This document shows, in pieces, positions 26,457 to 35,069 of a DNA stretch of 64,000 nt. How positions within the stretch are numbered: position 1 is the stretch's first letter; each line of letters begins with the position of its first letter. This DNA comes from Bog-950 sp044228435 (GTDB lineage Bacteria; Bacteroidota; Bacteroidia; Chitinophagales; LD1). Under the pieces are notes generated by a model that was not told where the DNA came from, ran no database searches, and was given only the letters and a program-made list of their open reading frames with translations. Location: NCBI GenBank assembly GCA_044228435.1, contig JBGAUW010000005.1:1-64000 (forward strand), written 5' to 3'. The position numbers and the translations under genes are program-made.

Positions 26457-27455
26457 GTGATTTTACGAAATGCAATTGTATTGATTTTTTGCTGCTTACT
26501 TACCGGTTGTAAATGGCAAAGTAATACATACAGCCAACCTATAAGTTTTGCAGATGTAAAAGAGTATTTAAATACCAGTGCGGCAATACCACCCGCCACC
26601 ATTAAAGCCGATTGTGCTGAGACCACAGATACCTTATATAGCAACTTACCTTATACCTATAAACAAGGGCTGGCAGTGCTCGATTCGTGTTTTAATAAAA
26701 TAGATTCATCGCAATTAGGCGCCTCGTCAAAACAATACTGCAAGCTGCTGCTGTTGGCTGATTTTACGTATGCTACCTTTAGTTACCAATTTTTGGGGCC
26801 AGCCCTGGGTATGGAAAAAGACACCAATTGCAACTGGCACACCATCCCCTTAGCCGACTTTTATGAGTTAGGCAATAAAAATCAGTTCTCTTTTTATTGC
26901 ACCGAACGGAGCATTTTTTTTCTGCGCATGGCAGATACATTGTTACACATTAAGGGCCGCATTATCTCCGTTGAGGGAGTGCACGACTACCCCATTGTTT
27001 ACCTGCACACCGATACTTTTATAGTAGACCCCTTTGACCCTTTTGTAATTTGCGACAGCGCCCGCACTAATTTACTAAACTATAATACTGCCTTAAATAG
27101 TAAGTTAAGTAATAGCTGTATGCCTGTGCGCACCCGCCGTTTTTTTGGGAACACCCGGCAATTAATTTCGGGCCAGTTTGCCGATACTATAAATGCTGAT
27201 TGCAATCACAAAAACGACTATTGTTTTTGTGTAGCCCTCACCCGGTACATTTTAAACAACCGAAATAACCTTGAGGCTTATGTTAAACCCTGCTTTGAAC
27301 TACCCGATAAACCACTTTATAATACCCTAAAAGTAATAGGCGCTAAAGGCCAAAACAGGTATGCGATGGAAATGCATGGCCGTGTAGACGGACAATTAAC
27401 CAACTACGCCGATATTCGGCGATACTATGTTGGCTTCCGGTGCGATTCTTTGTAG
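26457..27455 (+). CDS. lipoprotein with a possible transglutaminase-like catalytic core
   Basis: The start is GTG. A lipoprotein signal ends CCLLTGC (Cys16 or nearby) and 332 residues follow in all. The stretch FYCTERSIFFLRMAD, then GRIISVEGVHDYPIVYL, then FIVDPFDPF has the spacing of the Cys-His-Asp triad of transglutaminase-like proteases (Cys before a helix, His before a strand, Asp in a DP turn). I do not recognise the exact family. It contains many Cys (at least ten), suggesting disulfides in the periplasm. It is monocistronic and divergent from the ABC permease gene. Confidence 0.6.
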   Translation: MILRNAIVLIFCCLLTGCKWQSNTYSQPISFADVKEYLNTSAAIPPATIKADCAETTDTLYSNLPYTYKQGLAVLDSCFNKIDSSQLGASSKQYCKLLLLADFTYATFSYQFLGPALGMEKDTNCNWHTIPLADFYELGNKNQFSFYCTERSIFFLRMADTLLHIKGRIISVEGVHDYPIVYLHTDTFIVDPFDPFVICDSARTNLLNYNTALNSKLSNSCMPVRTRRFFGNTRQLISGQFADTINADCNHKNDYCFCVALTRYILNNRNNLEAYVKPCFELPDKPLYNTLKVIGAKGQNRYAMEMHGRVDGQLTNYADIRRYYVGFRCDSL

Positions 27456-27672
27456 GCTACATCTAATTCGCCCACTGCCACAAAATGCAGTTTGTGCGCT
27501 TTAAAAAACACAGCCAATTACAATTTAAACTCCTTCTAATACGTTCGTTTTTTACGCGCAAATTTTCATGCTTTAAATACCATTTACCTATTGGAGCGAC
27601 AAAGCGGGCTTTGTAAGAAATTACCCTGTGTAAAGTAACCTTAACACGGGGTGTGCCGTTTAGGATGATATA

Positions 27673-28554
27673 ATGATTAACAAAACAAAAAACAATAACG
27701 TGAAAACTAAAAACAACAAAATTTTAATTGGAGCACTGGTTGTAGCTGCTCTGGGCTTTAACTCTTGCAAAAAAGAAGAGGCAGTAGTAACAAGCAACGA
27801 TACTAAAGTTACAAAAACTGAAGCCTTCAAAAAAACAGTCGAAAGACAAGTAACAGCAAATGCTACATTTGTTAAAATGGCAACAGTTTATGTTCCTCAA
27901 ATTATAGCCAAAACTTCGCGCTATATGAAAAATGCAGATGGCATTGAGGATGGTATTGACGGATGCGCTACCGTTACAATAGATAGCAGCAAGGCACTAC
28001 GGGTTGCCACCCTGGATTTTGGAACCGGATGCACCGCGGGCGGTAAAACATACTCTGGTGTTATTGCTATCCAATATACCAACCCAAATTTGGGCGCAGC
28101 CAACATATCTGTTTCATTCTATGGCTTTACGGTAGACGCGATGACATTTGACGGCACATTAGATTATGCAAATAACGGAAGAAACGTTAACGGAAATATT
28201 GAGGGCCACCTTACTGCCAATATGCAAACAAGTTTTGTGCACGATGGCACTAAAATTAACGGAACAACCGATATTGACTTTGAATACATTGAATCATCAA
28301 ACACATCGTTCTTAAACATCAGCGGCACCGGCCTGGATGAATATGGTGTAGGCTACACACAATCAACTAACCAGGTTATAGGCCAAAGCCTTGAAGATGG
28401 TTGCGGCGACCACTTTGTAAGCGGTAAGTTACTGATACAAAGCGCAAACCCGGCAGTGCCTGATGAAGAAATAAACTACGGCGATGGTACTTGCGACGAC
28501 CAGGCAACACGCACAATAAACGGAATTGAAACTCCATTTACGCTTACTAACTAA
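27673..28554 (+). CDS. hypothetical lipoprotein
   Basis: The 293-residue protein starts with a Lys/Asn-rich n-region and a lipobox LGFNSC (Cys32) followed by KKEE, the charged export signal for surface-exposed lipoproteins in Bacteroidota. The rest is Thr, Asn and Gly rich, predicted all-beta, with acidic repeats such as GIEDGIDGCATVTIDS and DGTCDDQATRTING. No family was recognised. It is followed by a strong terminator at 28575-28608 and is probably transcribed alone; the leader of about 200 bp upstream is noncoding. Confidence 0.7.
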   Translation: MINKTKNNNVKTKNNKILIGALVVAALGFNSCKKEEAVVTSNDTKVTKTEAFKKTVERQVTANATFVKMATVYVPQIIAKTSRYMKNADGIEDGIDGCATVTIDSSKALRVATLDFGTGCTAGGKTYSGVIAIQYTNPNLGAANISVSFYGFTVDAMTFDGTLDYANNGRNVNGNIEGHLTANMQTSFVHDGTKINGTTDIDFEYIESSNTSFLNISGTGLDEYGVGYTQSTNQVIGQSLEDGCGDHFVSGKLLIQSANPAVPDEEINYGDGTCDDQATRTINGIETPFTLTN

Positions 28555-28574
28555 AAACTAATAAGCTGAACATT

Positions 28575-28608
28575 AAAAAAGCCCTTAGCATTCGCTAAGG
28601 GCTTTTTG
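28575..28608 (+). terminator. rho-independent terminator
   Basis: Nine-bp perfect stem GCCCTTAGC/GCTAAGGGC (28581-28589 with 28594-28602), a 4-nt loop ATTC, a preceding A-run and a following T5. It closes the lipoprotein gene ending at 28554. Confidence 0.9.
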
Positions 28609-28663
28609 CTTTATCCACAGATTAAAAGTGCCGGTTTTATAGAATAATCTATATTTAGCCCGT

Positions 28664-31501
28664 ATGGCTAAGAAAAGTGAAGGGGTTAAGAAAAAAGCGA
28701 TTAACGACTCTGGTAGTTTTTTTACCAAGCACTTCTATGAACTGATTATAGTTGTTTTTAGCTTCCTCCTTTTTGCCAACTCTATAGGCAATGGATACAA
28801 TATGGACGATGAACTGGTTACTTCCAACCACAAGCTCACGTCGAAAGGCATAAGTGCCATACCCGAAATTTTCTCATCCCCTTATTATTCCGATGCCTCG
28901 GGCTATGCTTACGAATACCGGCCTGTTGTACTTACTTCATTTGCTATAGAAAACAGCCTCTTTGGCGATCACGCAGGTGTTAGTCATTTTATAAGTTGCC
29001 TGCTTTATGCGTTTTGTGTGTGGCTGGTGTACAAATTAATGCTGCAACTACTGGTGGGTGTTCCTCCGCTGTTAAGCTTTGCATTAGCTATGCTGTTTGC
29101 AGCCCACCCGGTGCATACAGAGGTGGTTTGCAGTATAAAAAACAGAGATGAAATACTGGGTCTTATATTCGTATTACTTGCCCTTCACTTTACACTTAAG
29201 GCTGTTAGATTGAACAAATGGCCCTGGCTTATTTTAACGGGTGGCCTCTTTTTATTGGCGCTAATGTGTAAAATAACGTTTATCTCTTTTGCCGTAATCA
29301 TTCCCATGCTGGCTGTGTTTTTTAGCCCAATTAGCCTGCGCACACTATCTCTGCTTGTTATGCTAATTGTTATTCCCTCGTACTTAATGCTTGATGTATT
29401 AAGTTTTTACATCAAGGTAGTTGTGTTGGCGGGCGTAGTTTCGGGTAGTTTTTTCTTTTACATTTTATGCCGCCCGGCGGCTACCAATGCAGCCTGGCAA
29501 ACCTTAAAACAAGGCATACTGCAATTGCCGGGTCAAATATCCCAATCTTCTATCGATGCCACCCCTTTTACCGGGTTTAAAAGCATCGTCGGCAATCTCC
29601 TTCCACCGGCCTCTTATTTCTCTTTTAGGGCAATAATAATTCCGGCTTTACTTTTTATAGCTTATTTGGGTGGGCTAAAGTTGCAGTTTAGTTATATGCT
29701 GTTGGCATTGCCGGTAGTGCTTTTTCTTTTATCCTTTTCAGGCAACCCTGCGCGCACTTATTGGGCAAAGCTTTTTTTATATGCTTGTTTAAGCGTAGGT
29801 GGTAGTGTCTTTTTGCTAGGTAATACACCGCCCTTGTACATGCAAATTACATGGGGTGTTTTGGTGCCTCTGTTTCTGTACGAAATATTTTTTAGTAAAT
29901 CCGGGCTTGCCATTCCCGCATTTGTTTTTCTGGCGGGGTTATGTGCTGCTTTATTATCGTCGGCCACTATAGGTTATGGCCTGTTTGATTTTGCTATAAC
30001 CATTTTGTTTTTTGGCCTTTTGCGTTGGCAAAAAGGCAAAGTGGGCGTATTCATTATAGTTGCTCTCAGCCTAATCTCTATAGCAAACCAGGTGGGTTAC
30101 ATGTTTAAACCACAAACGTTTGAAGCTTCAGGCAATTTGCTTCCTTACACCAGGCTCTTGTTTGGGGCGTTTATATATTTTAAACGCAGCCCCAGGCTTA
30201 TTGCAGATGCATTTACGTTACTTGCAATATTTGTTGTCGGCCTGTTTTACTCATCGGCCCGCATTGATTTAAAACAAAAAATTGAAGCCACGGGTAAGGT
30301 AGTAGATGTAAACTTGTACAAAGTAAAAGCCGACAGGCCGCTATCCTACATCGAAAACCCATTAGTAGGCGAGGTTTCTTCGCAAACCCGTGCGGGTACC
30401 GTTTTCAATATTTTACTCTTTTATTTACAAAAGGTAATACTGCCTTATCAGTTTGCTTTTTACTATGGTTATCAATTCATAAAACCTCAGCCTTTAAGTT
30501 CGCCCGCTGCTATAATAAGCTTACTGCTTCACACTATCTTATTATTGCTGGCATTGGCGCTGGCCCGAAAAAATAAGTTATTAAGCGCCGGCATTTGGGT
30601 ATACCTCATATCTGTAGCCATCTATTCTAATTTTGTAATGCCGCCACCCGGTATAGTAGCCGACCGTTTTATTTTTATTCCCTCATTGGGGTTTTGCATG
30701 GTGCTGGCAGCTATTTGCTATCGGGCCTTTGAACGGCTTAATCCGGGCAAAGAGTTTTCTATGCTATTTATGCCCAAAGGAATGAAGTATGCTTTTGTGG
30801 TGCTGCTCGCCGGCTATTCGGTAATTACTTTTTCGCGCAACCTGGATTGGAAAGACCACCTTACTTTAATGCGGCACGATATAAAGTATGTAACCGAATC
30901 GGCACAGGCAAACAATTTACTTGCCCTTAACATCATGAAACATTCGCTTACGCCCATGGCGCTATCAGAGCAGCAGCAGTTATGGAATGAGGCGATATTA
31001 CACTTTAAAAAATCGTTAGAAATTTACCCCAATACTTTTAATGTAGCCTACGATATAGGCCGGGTTTATACAGCGCTTAAACAAACCGATAGCTCACTAC
31101 ACTACTTCAAATTGGCCGAACAAATTTCGCCCAATCATAAATTACCGGTGCTTAACACCAATATTGCTATGGGCTATTCGCAGTTAGGCCTTACCGACTC
31201 AGCTAATATTTATCTGGAAAAATATATCAAGGCAAAACCCTCTGATTTTGAGGGCTATAACAGCCTGGCCCTCTCATACTTCCGAAGCAACAACATACCT
31301 AAATCTATTGAGGTAAGCCGGAGAGCATTCGCGGCATTGCCTTCCAACTATCGCGCGCCGTACAATATAGCCCAGGCTTACGCCGCTATTAACCAACGCG
31401 ATAGCGCTTTATACTATCTTACGCTGGCGCAAAAGCTTAATACAGGTAACGATCCTAATGTAGCCCAGGCTATTCAGCGCTTAAGCCAACCAATAAAATA
31501 G
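28664..31501 (+). CDS. TMTC-like membrane protein with C-terminal TPR repeats
   Basis: The 945-residue protein begins with a Lys-rich cytoplasmic tail, then a polytopic region with SIGNGYNMDDELVTSN and YEYRPVVLTSFAIENSLFG, the acidic first-loop pattern (DDE) of GT-C proteins of the TMTC/PMT type. Later come PPPGIVADRFIFIPSLGFCM (the TMTC DRYLYLPS-like motif) and, from about residue 770, tandem TPR repeats (YPNTFNVAYDIGRVYTALKQ). Metazoan TMTC proteins are O-mannosyltransferases; bacterial homologues with 11-13 spans plus TPR are common but mostly unstudied. Periplasmic O-glycosylation of proteins is the best guess. Confidence 0.75.
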   Translation: MAKKSEGVKKKAINDSGSFFTKHFYELIIVVFSFLLFANSIGNGYNMDDELVTSNHKLTSKGISAIPEIFSSPYYSDASGYAYEYRPVVLTSFAIENSLFGDHAGVSHFISCLLYAFCVWLVYKLMLQLLVGVPPLLSFALAMLFAAHPVHTEVVCSIKNRDEILGLIFVLLALHFTLKAVRLNKWPWLILTGGLFLLALMCKITFISFAVIIPMLAVFFSPISLRTLSLLVMLIVIPSYLMLDVLSFYIKVVVLAGVVSGSFFFYILCRPAATNAAWQTLKQGILQLPGQISQSSIDATPFTGFKSIVGNLLPPASYFSFRAIIIPALLFIAYLGGLKLQFSYMLLALPVVLFLLSFSGNPARTYWAKLFLYACLSVGGSVFLLGNTPPLYMQITWGVLVPLFLYEIFFSKSGLAIPAFVFLAGLCAALLSSATIGYGLFDFAITILFFGLLRWQKGKVGVFIIVALSLISIANQVGYMFKPQTFEASGNLLPYTRLLFGAFIYFKRSPRLIADAFTLLAIFVVGLFYSSARIDLKQKIEATGKVVDVNLYKVKADRPLSYIENPLVGEVSSQTRAGTVFNILLFYLQKVILPYQFAFYYGYQFIKPQPLSSPAAIISLLLHTILLLLALALARKNKLLSAGIWVYLISVAIYSNFVMPPPGIVADRFIFIPSLGFCMVLAAICYRAFERLNPGKEFSMLFMPKGMKYAFVVLLAGYSVITFSRNLDWKDHLTLMRHDIKYVTESAQANNLLALNIMKHSLTPMALSEQQQLWNEAILHFKKSLEIYPNTFNVAYDIGRVYTALKQTDSSLHYFKLAEQISPNHKLPVLNTNIAMGYSQLGLTDSANIYLEKYIKAKPSDFEGYNSLALSYFRSNNIPKSIEVSRRAFAALPSNYRAPYNIAQAYAAINQRDSALYYLTLAQKLNTGNDPNVAQAIQRLSQPIK

Positions 31502-31630
31502 CCCTCTTAATTGGCTTTTTAGCAAAACCTAAAGCACAGGCAAGCTTAGGTAGTTGCACGCTGCAAAAAAATATGCAAAACAAACCTTTGCCTATTTGTA
31601 TTATTGTGTTTAACCACCAAACAGAATACC

Positions 31631-32821
31631 ATGGTTGTTGTTAGCGGAATAGAAAAAAATATAGCCTACCAACAATGCCGTACCTGTATTTGCGATGCTA
31701 CTATACCAGGCTTTACCCTTTACCAGAATGGCACTTGTAACTACTGCGAGTTTCAAGCCTTAATGGAACAGGAATATCCTAATGATGAGCGGGGGCGGAA
31801 AGTATTACTGGCAAAAATGGAGGGCATTAAGCGCGATGGGGCCAATAATAAATACGATTGTGTAATTGGAATAAGCGGTGGGCGCGATAGTATGTTTTTA
31901 CTCTATCTGGCTGTAAAAGAGTGGGGGCTAAGGCCACTTGCAGTCCATTTTAATGATGGTTTCGACAACCCGGTAGCGGGCGAAAACATGTTATATGCTG
32001 TTCGTAAATTAGGCGTAGAACTTAGAACCATAACTTCCGACTTTAGAGAATGTAAAGATTTAAAACTGGTAGATTTAAAGGCATCCACCCCTTTGCTTAA
32101 TAATGGTACCGATATAGGCCTTGGCGCTGCGGTGTATGGTGTAGCCTATAAGGAGGAAATAAAACATATTCTTTTTGGCCAAAGCTTTAGAACGGAAGGT
32201 ATAAGGCCTATTGCCTGGGCGTATTTTGATGGAGACCATCTGCGGGCTGTGCACCGTAAGTTTGGCAAATACCCTCTGCAAAAATGGAAGCCCGAATCGC
32301 CCGGTTATAACCTGGGTATTAAAGAAATGTTCTTTTACCAGGTGCTAAACGGCATAAAGGTGCACGCCCCCTTTTACAATTACAACTACGTACGGCTGGA
32401 TGCGGAAGAAATTATAAAACGAGAACTTAACTGGGTTTATCCGGGGGCTCATTATTATGATGATTTATACTGGAGCCTGATATCGTACGTTCACCGGGTA
32501 AAATTTAAAATCGACTTTAGGCTGATTGAATATTCTGCCCTGATACGAAGCGGCCAAATGACGAGGCAGGAAGCCCTTGAAAAAATTGCAAAACCATATC
32601 AGCTGCAAGACCCTAAAATAATTTCACTTTGCATTAAGCGCCTGGGCATTACACAGCAGGAGTTTGAAAGCTACATGCAATTACCGCCCAAAAACTTTTA
32701 CGATTACCCCAACAGCTACAACGTAATGCGCCTGTTTAAGTGGCCTATATATGTATTGGCAAAATTGGGTTATGTGCCTTCGCTTGTGTATTATAAATAC
32801 TTTACACTAAAGTTTAAATAA
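31631..32821 (+). CDS. N-acetyl sugar amidotransferase (WbpG/PseA family)
   Basis: I use the ATG at 31631 (396 residues) rather than the TTG at 31604. The N-terminus has the zinc-ribbon-like CRTCICD...GTCNYC typical of WbpG proteins, then the ATP-pyrophosphatase loop CVIGISGGRDSMFLLYL. WbpG-type enzymes convert a C2- or C3-acetamido group of a UDP-sugar to an acetamidino group using ammonia. In Pseudomonas the ammonia comes from HisH/HisF partners, which are absent here; instead a nitrilase-family gene follows 26 bp downstream. An amidino-sugar in the exported glycan is the likely result. Confidence 0.87.
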   Translation: MVVVSGIEKNIAYQQCRTCICDATIPGFTLYQNGTCNYCEFQALMEQEYPNDERGRKVLLAKMEGIKRDGANNKYDCVIGISGGRDSMFLLYLAVKEWGLRPLAVHFNDGFDNPVAGENMLYAVRKLGVELRTITSDFRECKDLKLVDLKASTPLLNNGTDIGLGAAVYGVAYKEEIKHILFGQSFRTEGIRPIAWAYFDGDHLRAVHRKFGKYPLQKWKPESPGYNLGIKEMFFYQVLNGIKVHAPFYNYNYVRLDAEEIIKRELNWVYPGAHYYDDLYWSLISYVHRVKFKIDFRLIEYSALIRSGQMTRQEALEKIAKPYQLQDPKIISLCIKRLGITQQEFESYMQLPPKNFYDYPNSYNVMRLFKWPIYVLAKLGYVPSLVYYKYFTLKFK

Positions 32822-32847
32822 GTTTATTTATAGCCGAAACAGAAACA

Positions 32848-33654
32848 ATGCGTTTAGCACTAGCTCAAATATTGGTTGAAGGTGGCGAGCCGTGGCGTAA
32901 TTTTGAGCGCGCCGAAAAAAAAATTAAAGAGGCAAAAGAGCAGCAGGCCGATATTGTATTGCTGCCCGAAACCCTCGACCTTGCCTGGACCCACCCCAGT
33001 AGTTTTAACGAAGCCGAACCTATACCCGGAAAGTTTTCCGATTTTTTTTGCAGCCTTGCTGCGCAACATAAAATATGGCTTTGCCTAGGCCTAACCGAAC
33101 TGGAGGGAGATAAACGATTTAACACGGCGCTTTTAATAAACGACCAGGGAGAAATTATTGGCAAACACCGCAAAATAAATTTGCTTACGGTTGAGTTTAA
33201 CTACTACGAAATAGGGCAAAGCCTGAATGTATACAATACCCCCTTTGGTAAAATTGGCTTAAATGTTTGTGCCGATAACTACCTGGATGCATTGGATATT
33301 GGCCACACGCTGGCACGCATGGGCGCGCAATTAATTTTGTCCCCCTCAAGTTGGACGGTAGATTTTTCGGTAACCGAGGCCGAAGACCCTTACCGCGATA
33401 AATGGATAAAACCTCTGAGCGTATTGGCCCAAACGCATGGCCTGGTAATAGCCAGTGCTACCAGCGTAGGGTATATAGTAGGCGGGCCGTATGAAGGCAA
33501 AAAAATGGTAGGCTGCTCGCTTTGTATAGATAAAGATGGGATAATGGCGCGCGGAGAATTTAATGAGTTTGCGGGCGACCTGGTGATGGTTGAATTTGAA
33601 ATGCCCGAACGTAAATTAAAGGGGGTAGAAATTGGGCCGCTTATTTATAAATAG
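32848..33654 (+). CDS. carbon-nitrogen hydrolase (nitrilase superfamily)
   Basis: The 268-residue protein has the Glu-Lys-Cys triad: LLPETLDLAW (Glu), GKHRKINLL (Lys), GLNVCADNYLDALD (Cys). Length and single-domain build fit the amidase branch of the superfamily. It is directly downstream of the WbpG-like PP-loop enzyme. A nitrilase-type glutaminase feeding a PP-loop synthetase is the known architecture of glutamine-dependent NAD synthetase, so this gene may supply ammonia for the sugar amidation. That is inference; an independent amidase role is possible. Confidence 0.85.
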   Translation: MRLALAQILVEGGEPWRNFERAEKKIKEAKEQQADIVLLPETLDLAWTHPSSFNEAEPIPGKFSDFFCSLAAQHKIWLCLGLTELEGDKRFNTALLINDQGEIIGKHRKINLLTVEFNYYEIGQSLNVYNTPFGKIGLNVCADNYLDALDIGHTLARMGAQLILSPSSWTVDFSVTEAEDPYRDKWIKPLSVLAQTHGLVIASATSVGYIVGGPYEGKKMVGCSLCIDKDGIMARGEFNEFAGDLVMVEFEMPERKLKGVEIGPLIYK

Positions 33655-33954
33655 TTTGACGGCAGAATAACGTAGGGTGGCGAAACAAAAGTTATTACAG
33701 AAGCAGGATGTAAGGCAGGTTTAAACTAAAAGTTTAGACGCTTTGCGGCCAGCAACGAAACAAGCACACCGAACACTGTTTAAATGTGATATGGTCAGTG
33801 ATTAAGCCGGTATTAATTGTGTGTTGTTTGCTTTATCGTGCATTTAAGGCCGGTAATGGTGTGTTCAATTAATTAGGCCAACAGCCGTATAACAAGGCAG
33901 GCAATTTACTGCTTAGCCTGTATAAAAAGTAAAATTAAATTTGCCGGGCTAAAA
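33655..33954. other. intergenic region upstream of the DxD glycosyltransferase
   Basis: About 300 bp without a credible gene. It contains a small inverted repeat AAACTAAAAGTTT near 33724 and, at 33936-33943, TAAATTTG, a match to the Bacteroidota -7 box 11 bp before the ATG at 33955. No clear -33 TTTG at the usual distance and no RNA fold was seen. Confidence 0.4.
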
Positions 33955-35058
33955 ATGAAACTAAGACCTTACTCGCGCTACTTTTTAGGATTAACCCGGC
34001 TTTTTTTAACCGTGGTAAAGGGTCTGTATTATAAACTTAAAGCATTAGCCTCCTTACTGGTAAATTATTCTATTTATTATTTCCGCCGCACCTTACTTGG
34101 CCAAACCGACCAACAGGCACGCAAAATGGATGATGCGACCTATGCGCACTACTTAAAAGACATAAACGCCCGCAAGGAACTGAATGAACTTAGCAGTGAA
34201 GAAACCCTGGCAGCGCAACAGGCAGTTAGTGCAGCCTTTACCGGTGGCCCGCTAACAAACGATAACCTGCATGTTAATTCACTCTGGATTGGTACTACCT
34301 TGTCTAATATAGAGCTACTTACATTACAGTCTTTTATTAAGCAGGGGCATAAGTTCCATTTATGGACCTATGATAAATTGCTAACGAAATTACCCGAAGG
34401 AGTAATTATTGAAGATGCTAACGAAATTTTACCGCGCGAAAGTATTTTCCGCTATAACCATGTAAATAAATACGGGCACGGAAAAGGAAGCGTTTCAGGC
34501 TTTTCAGATATTTTCAGGTATAAACTACTGTACGAAAAAGGCGGTTGGTGGATTGACATGGATGTAACCTGCTTTAAAGCCTTAAACACCACGGCACCCT
34601 ACTTTTTCCGTAAGCACCACGACCTGGACCTAGTAGGAAATGTAATGAAATGCCCGCCCAAATCTGAGTTAATGCTTAGCTGCTATGAGGAGGCCTCGCG
34701 CGAGGTAAACGAAAACAATACCGATTGGCATAAGCCTATAGCCATTTTAAATAAGTATGTTTTTAAAAACGGATTGCAGCAATATATTTTTCCGTTTATA
34801 TCAAATGTAGATGATTGGGCAAATATTGTAGATTATGTAGTAGGGGGCAAACCTGTGCCCGAGGCTTATTACTTTATACACTGGATGAATGAAGAGTGGA
34901 GATCGCGCGGGATAAATAAAAACGATTTTAGGTACCGCTCTGTTTTAGGCCAGTTAATGCTAGAGGCGGGCCTGATAAAAAGACCCTGGTTGCCGGGTGC
35001 TTACTTTTTTAACGACCTGAAACACTTGGTGCTATTAAGGGTTTACTACTACTCATAG
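33955..35058 (+). CDS. capsular-polysaccharide type glycosyltransferase with DXD motif
   Basis: The 367-residue protein carries the DXD-sugar-transferase pattern: VNSLWIGTTLSNIELLTLQS (the near-universal W-G start), FHLWTYD, then SGFSDIFRYKLLYEKGGWWI leading into DMDVTC with the DxD at 201-203. Related proteins are found in capsule and O-antigen loci. The N-terminal 100 residues are basic and partly amphipathic, possibly membrane-associated. It is followed 11 bp later by the GT-A paralogue and an epimerase gene, one transcript. Confidence 0.82.
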   Translation: MKLRPYSRYFLGLTRLFLTVVKGLYYKLKALASLLVNYSIYYFRRTLLGQTDQQARKMDDATYAHYLKDINARKELNELSSEETLAAQQAVSAAFTGGPLTNDNLHVNSLWIGTTLSNIELLTLQSFIKQGHKFHLWTYDKLLTKLPEGVIIEDANEILPRESIFRYNHVNKYGHGKGSVSGFSDIFRYKLLYEKGGWWIDMDVTCFKALNTTAPYFFRKHHDLDLVGNVMKCPPKSELMLSCYEEASREVNENNTDWHKPIAILNKYVFKNGLQQYIFPFISNVDDWANIVDYVVGGKPVPEAYYFIHWMNEEWRSRGINKNDFRYRSVLGQLMLEAGLIKRPWLPGAYFFNDLKHLVLLRVYYYS

Positions 35059-35069
35059 GTAAAGTATAA

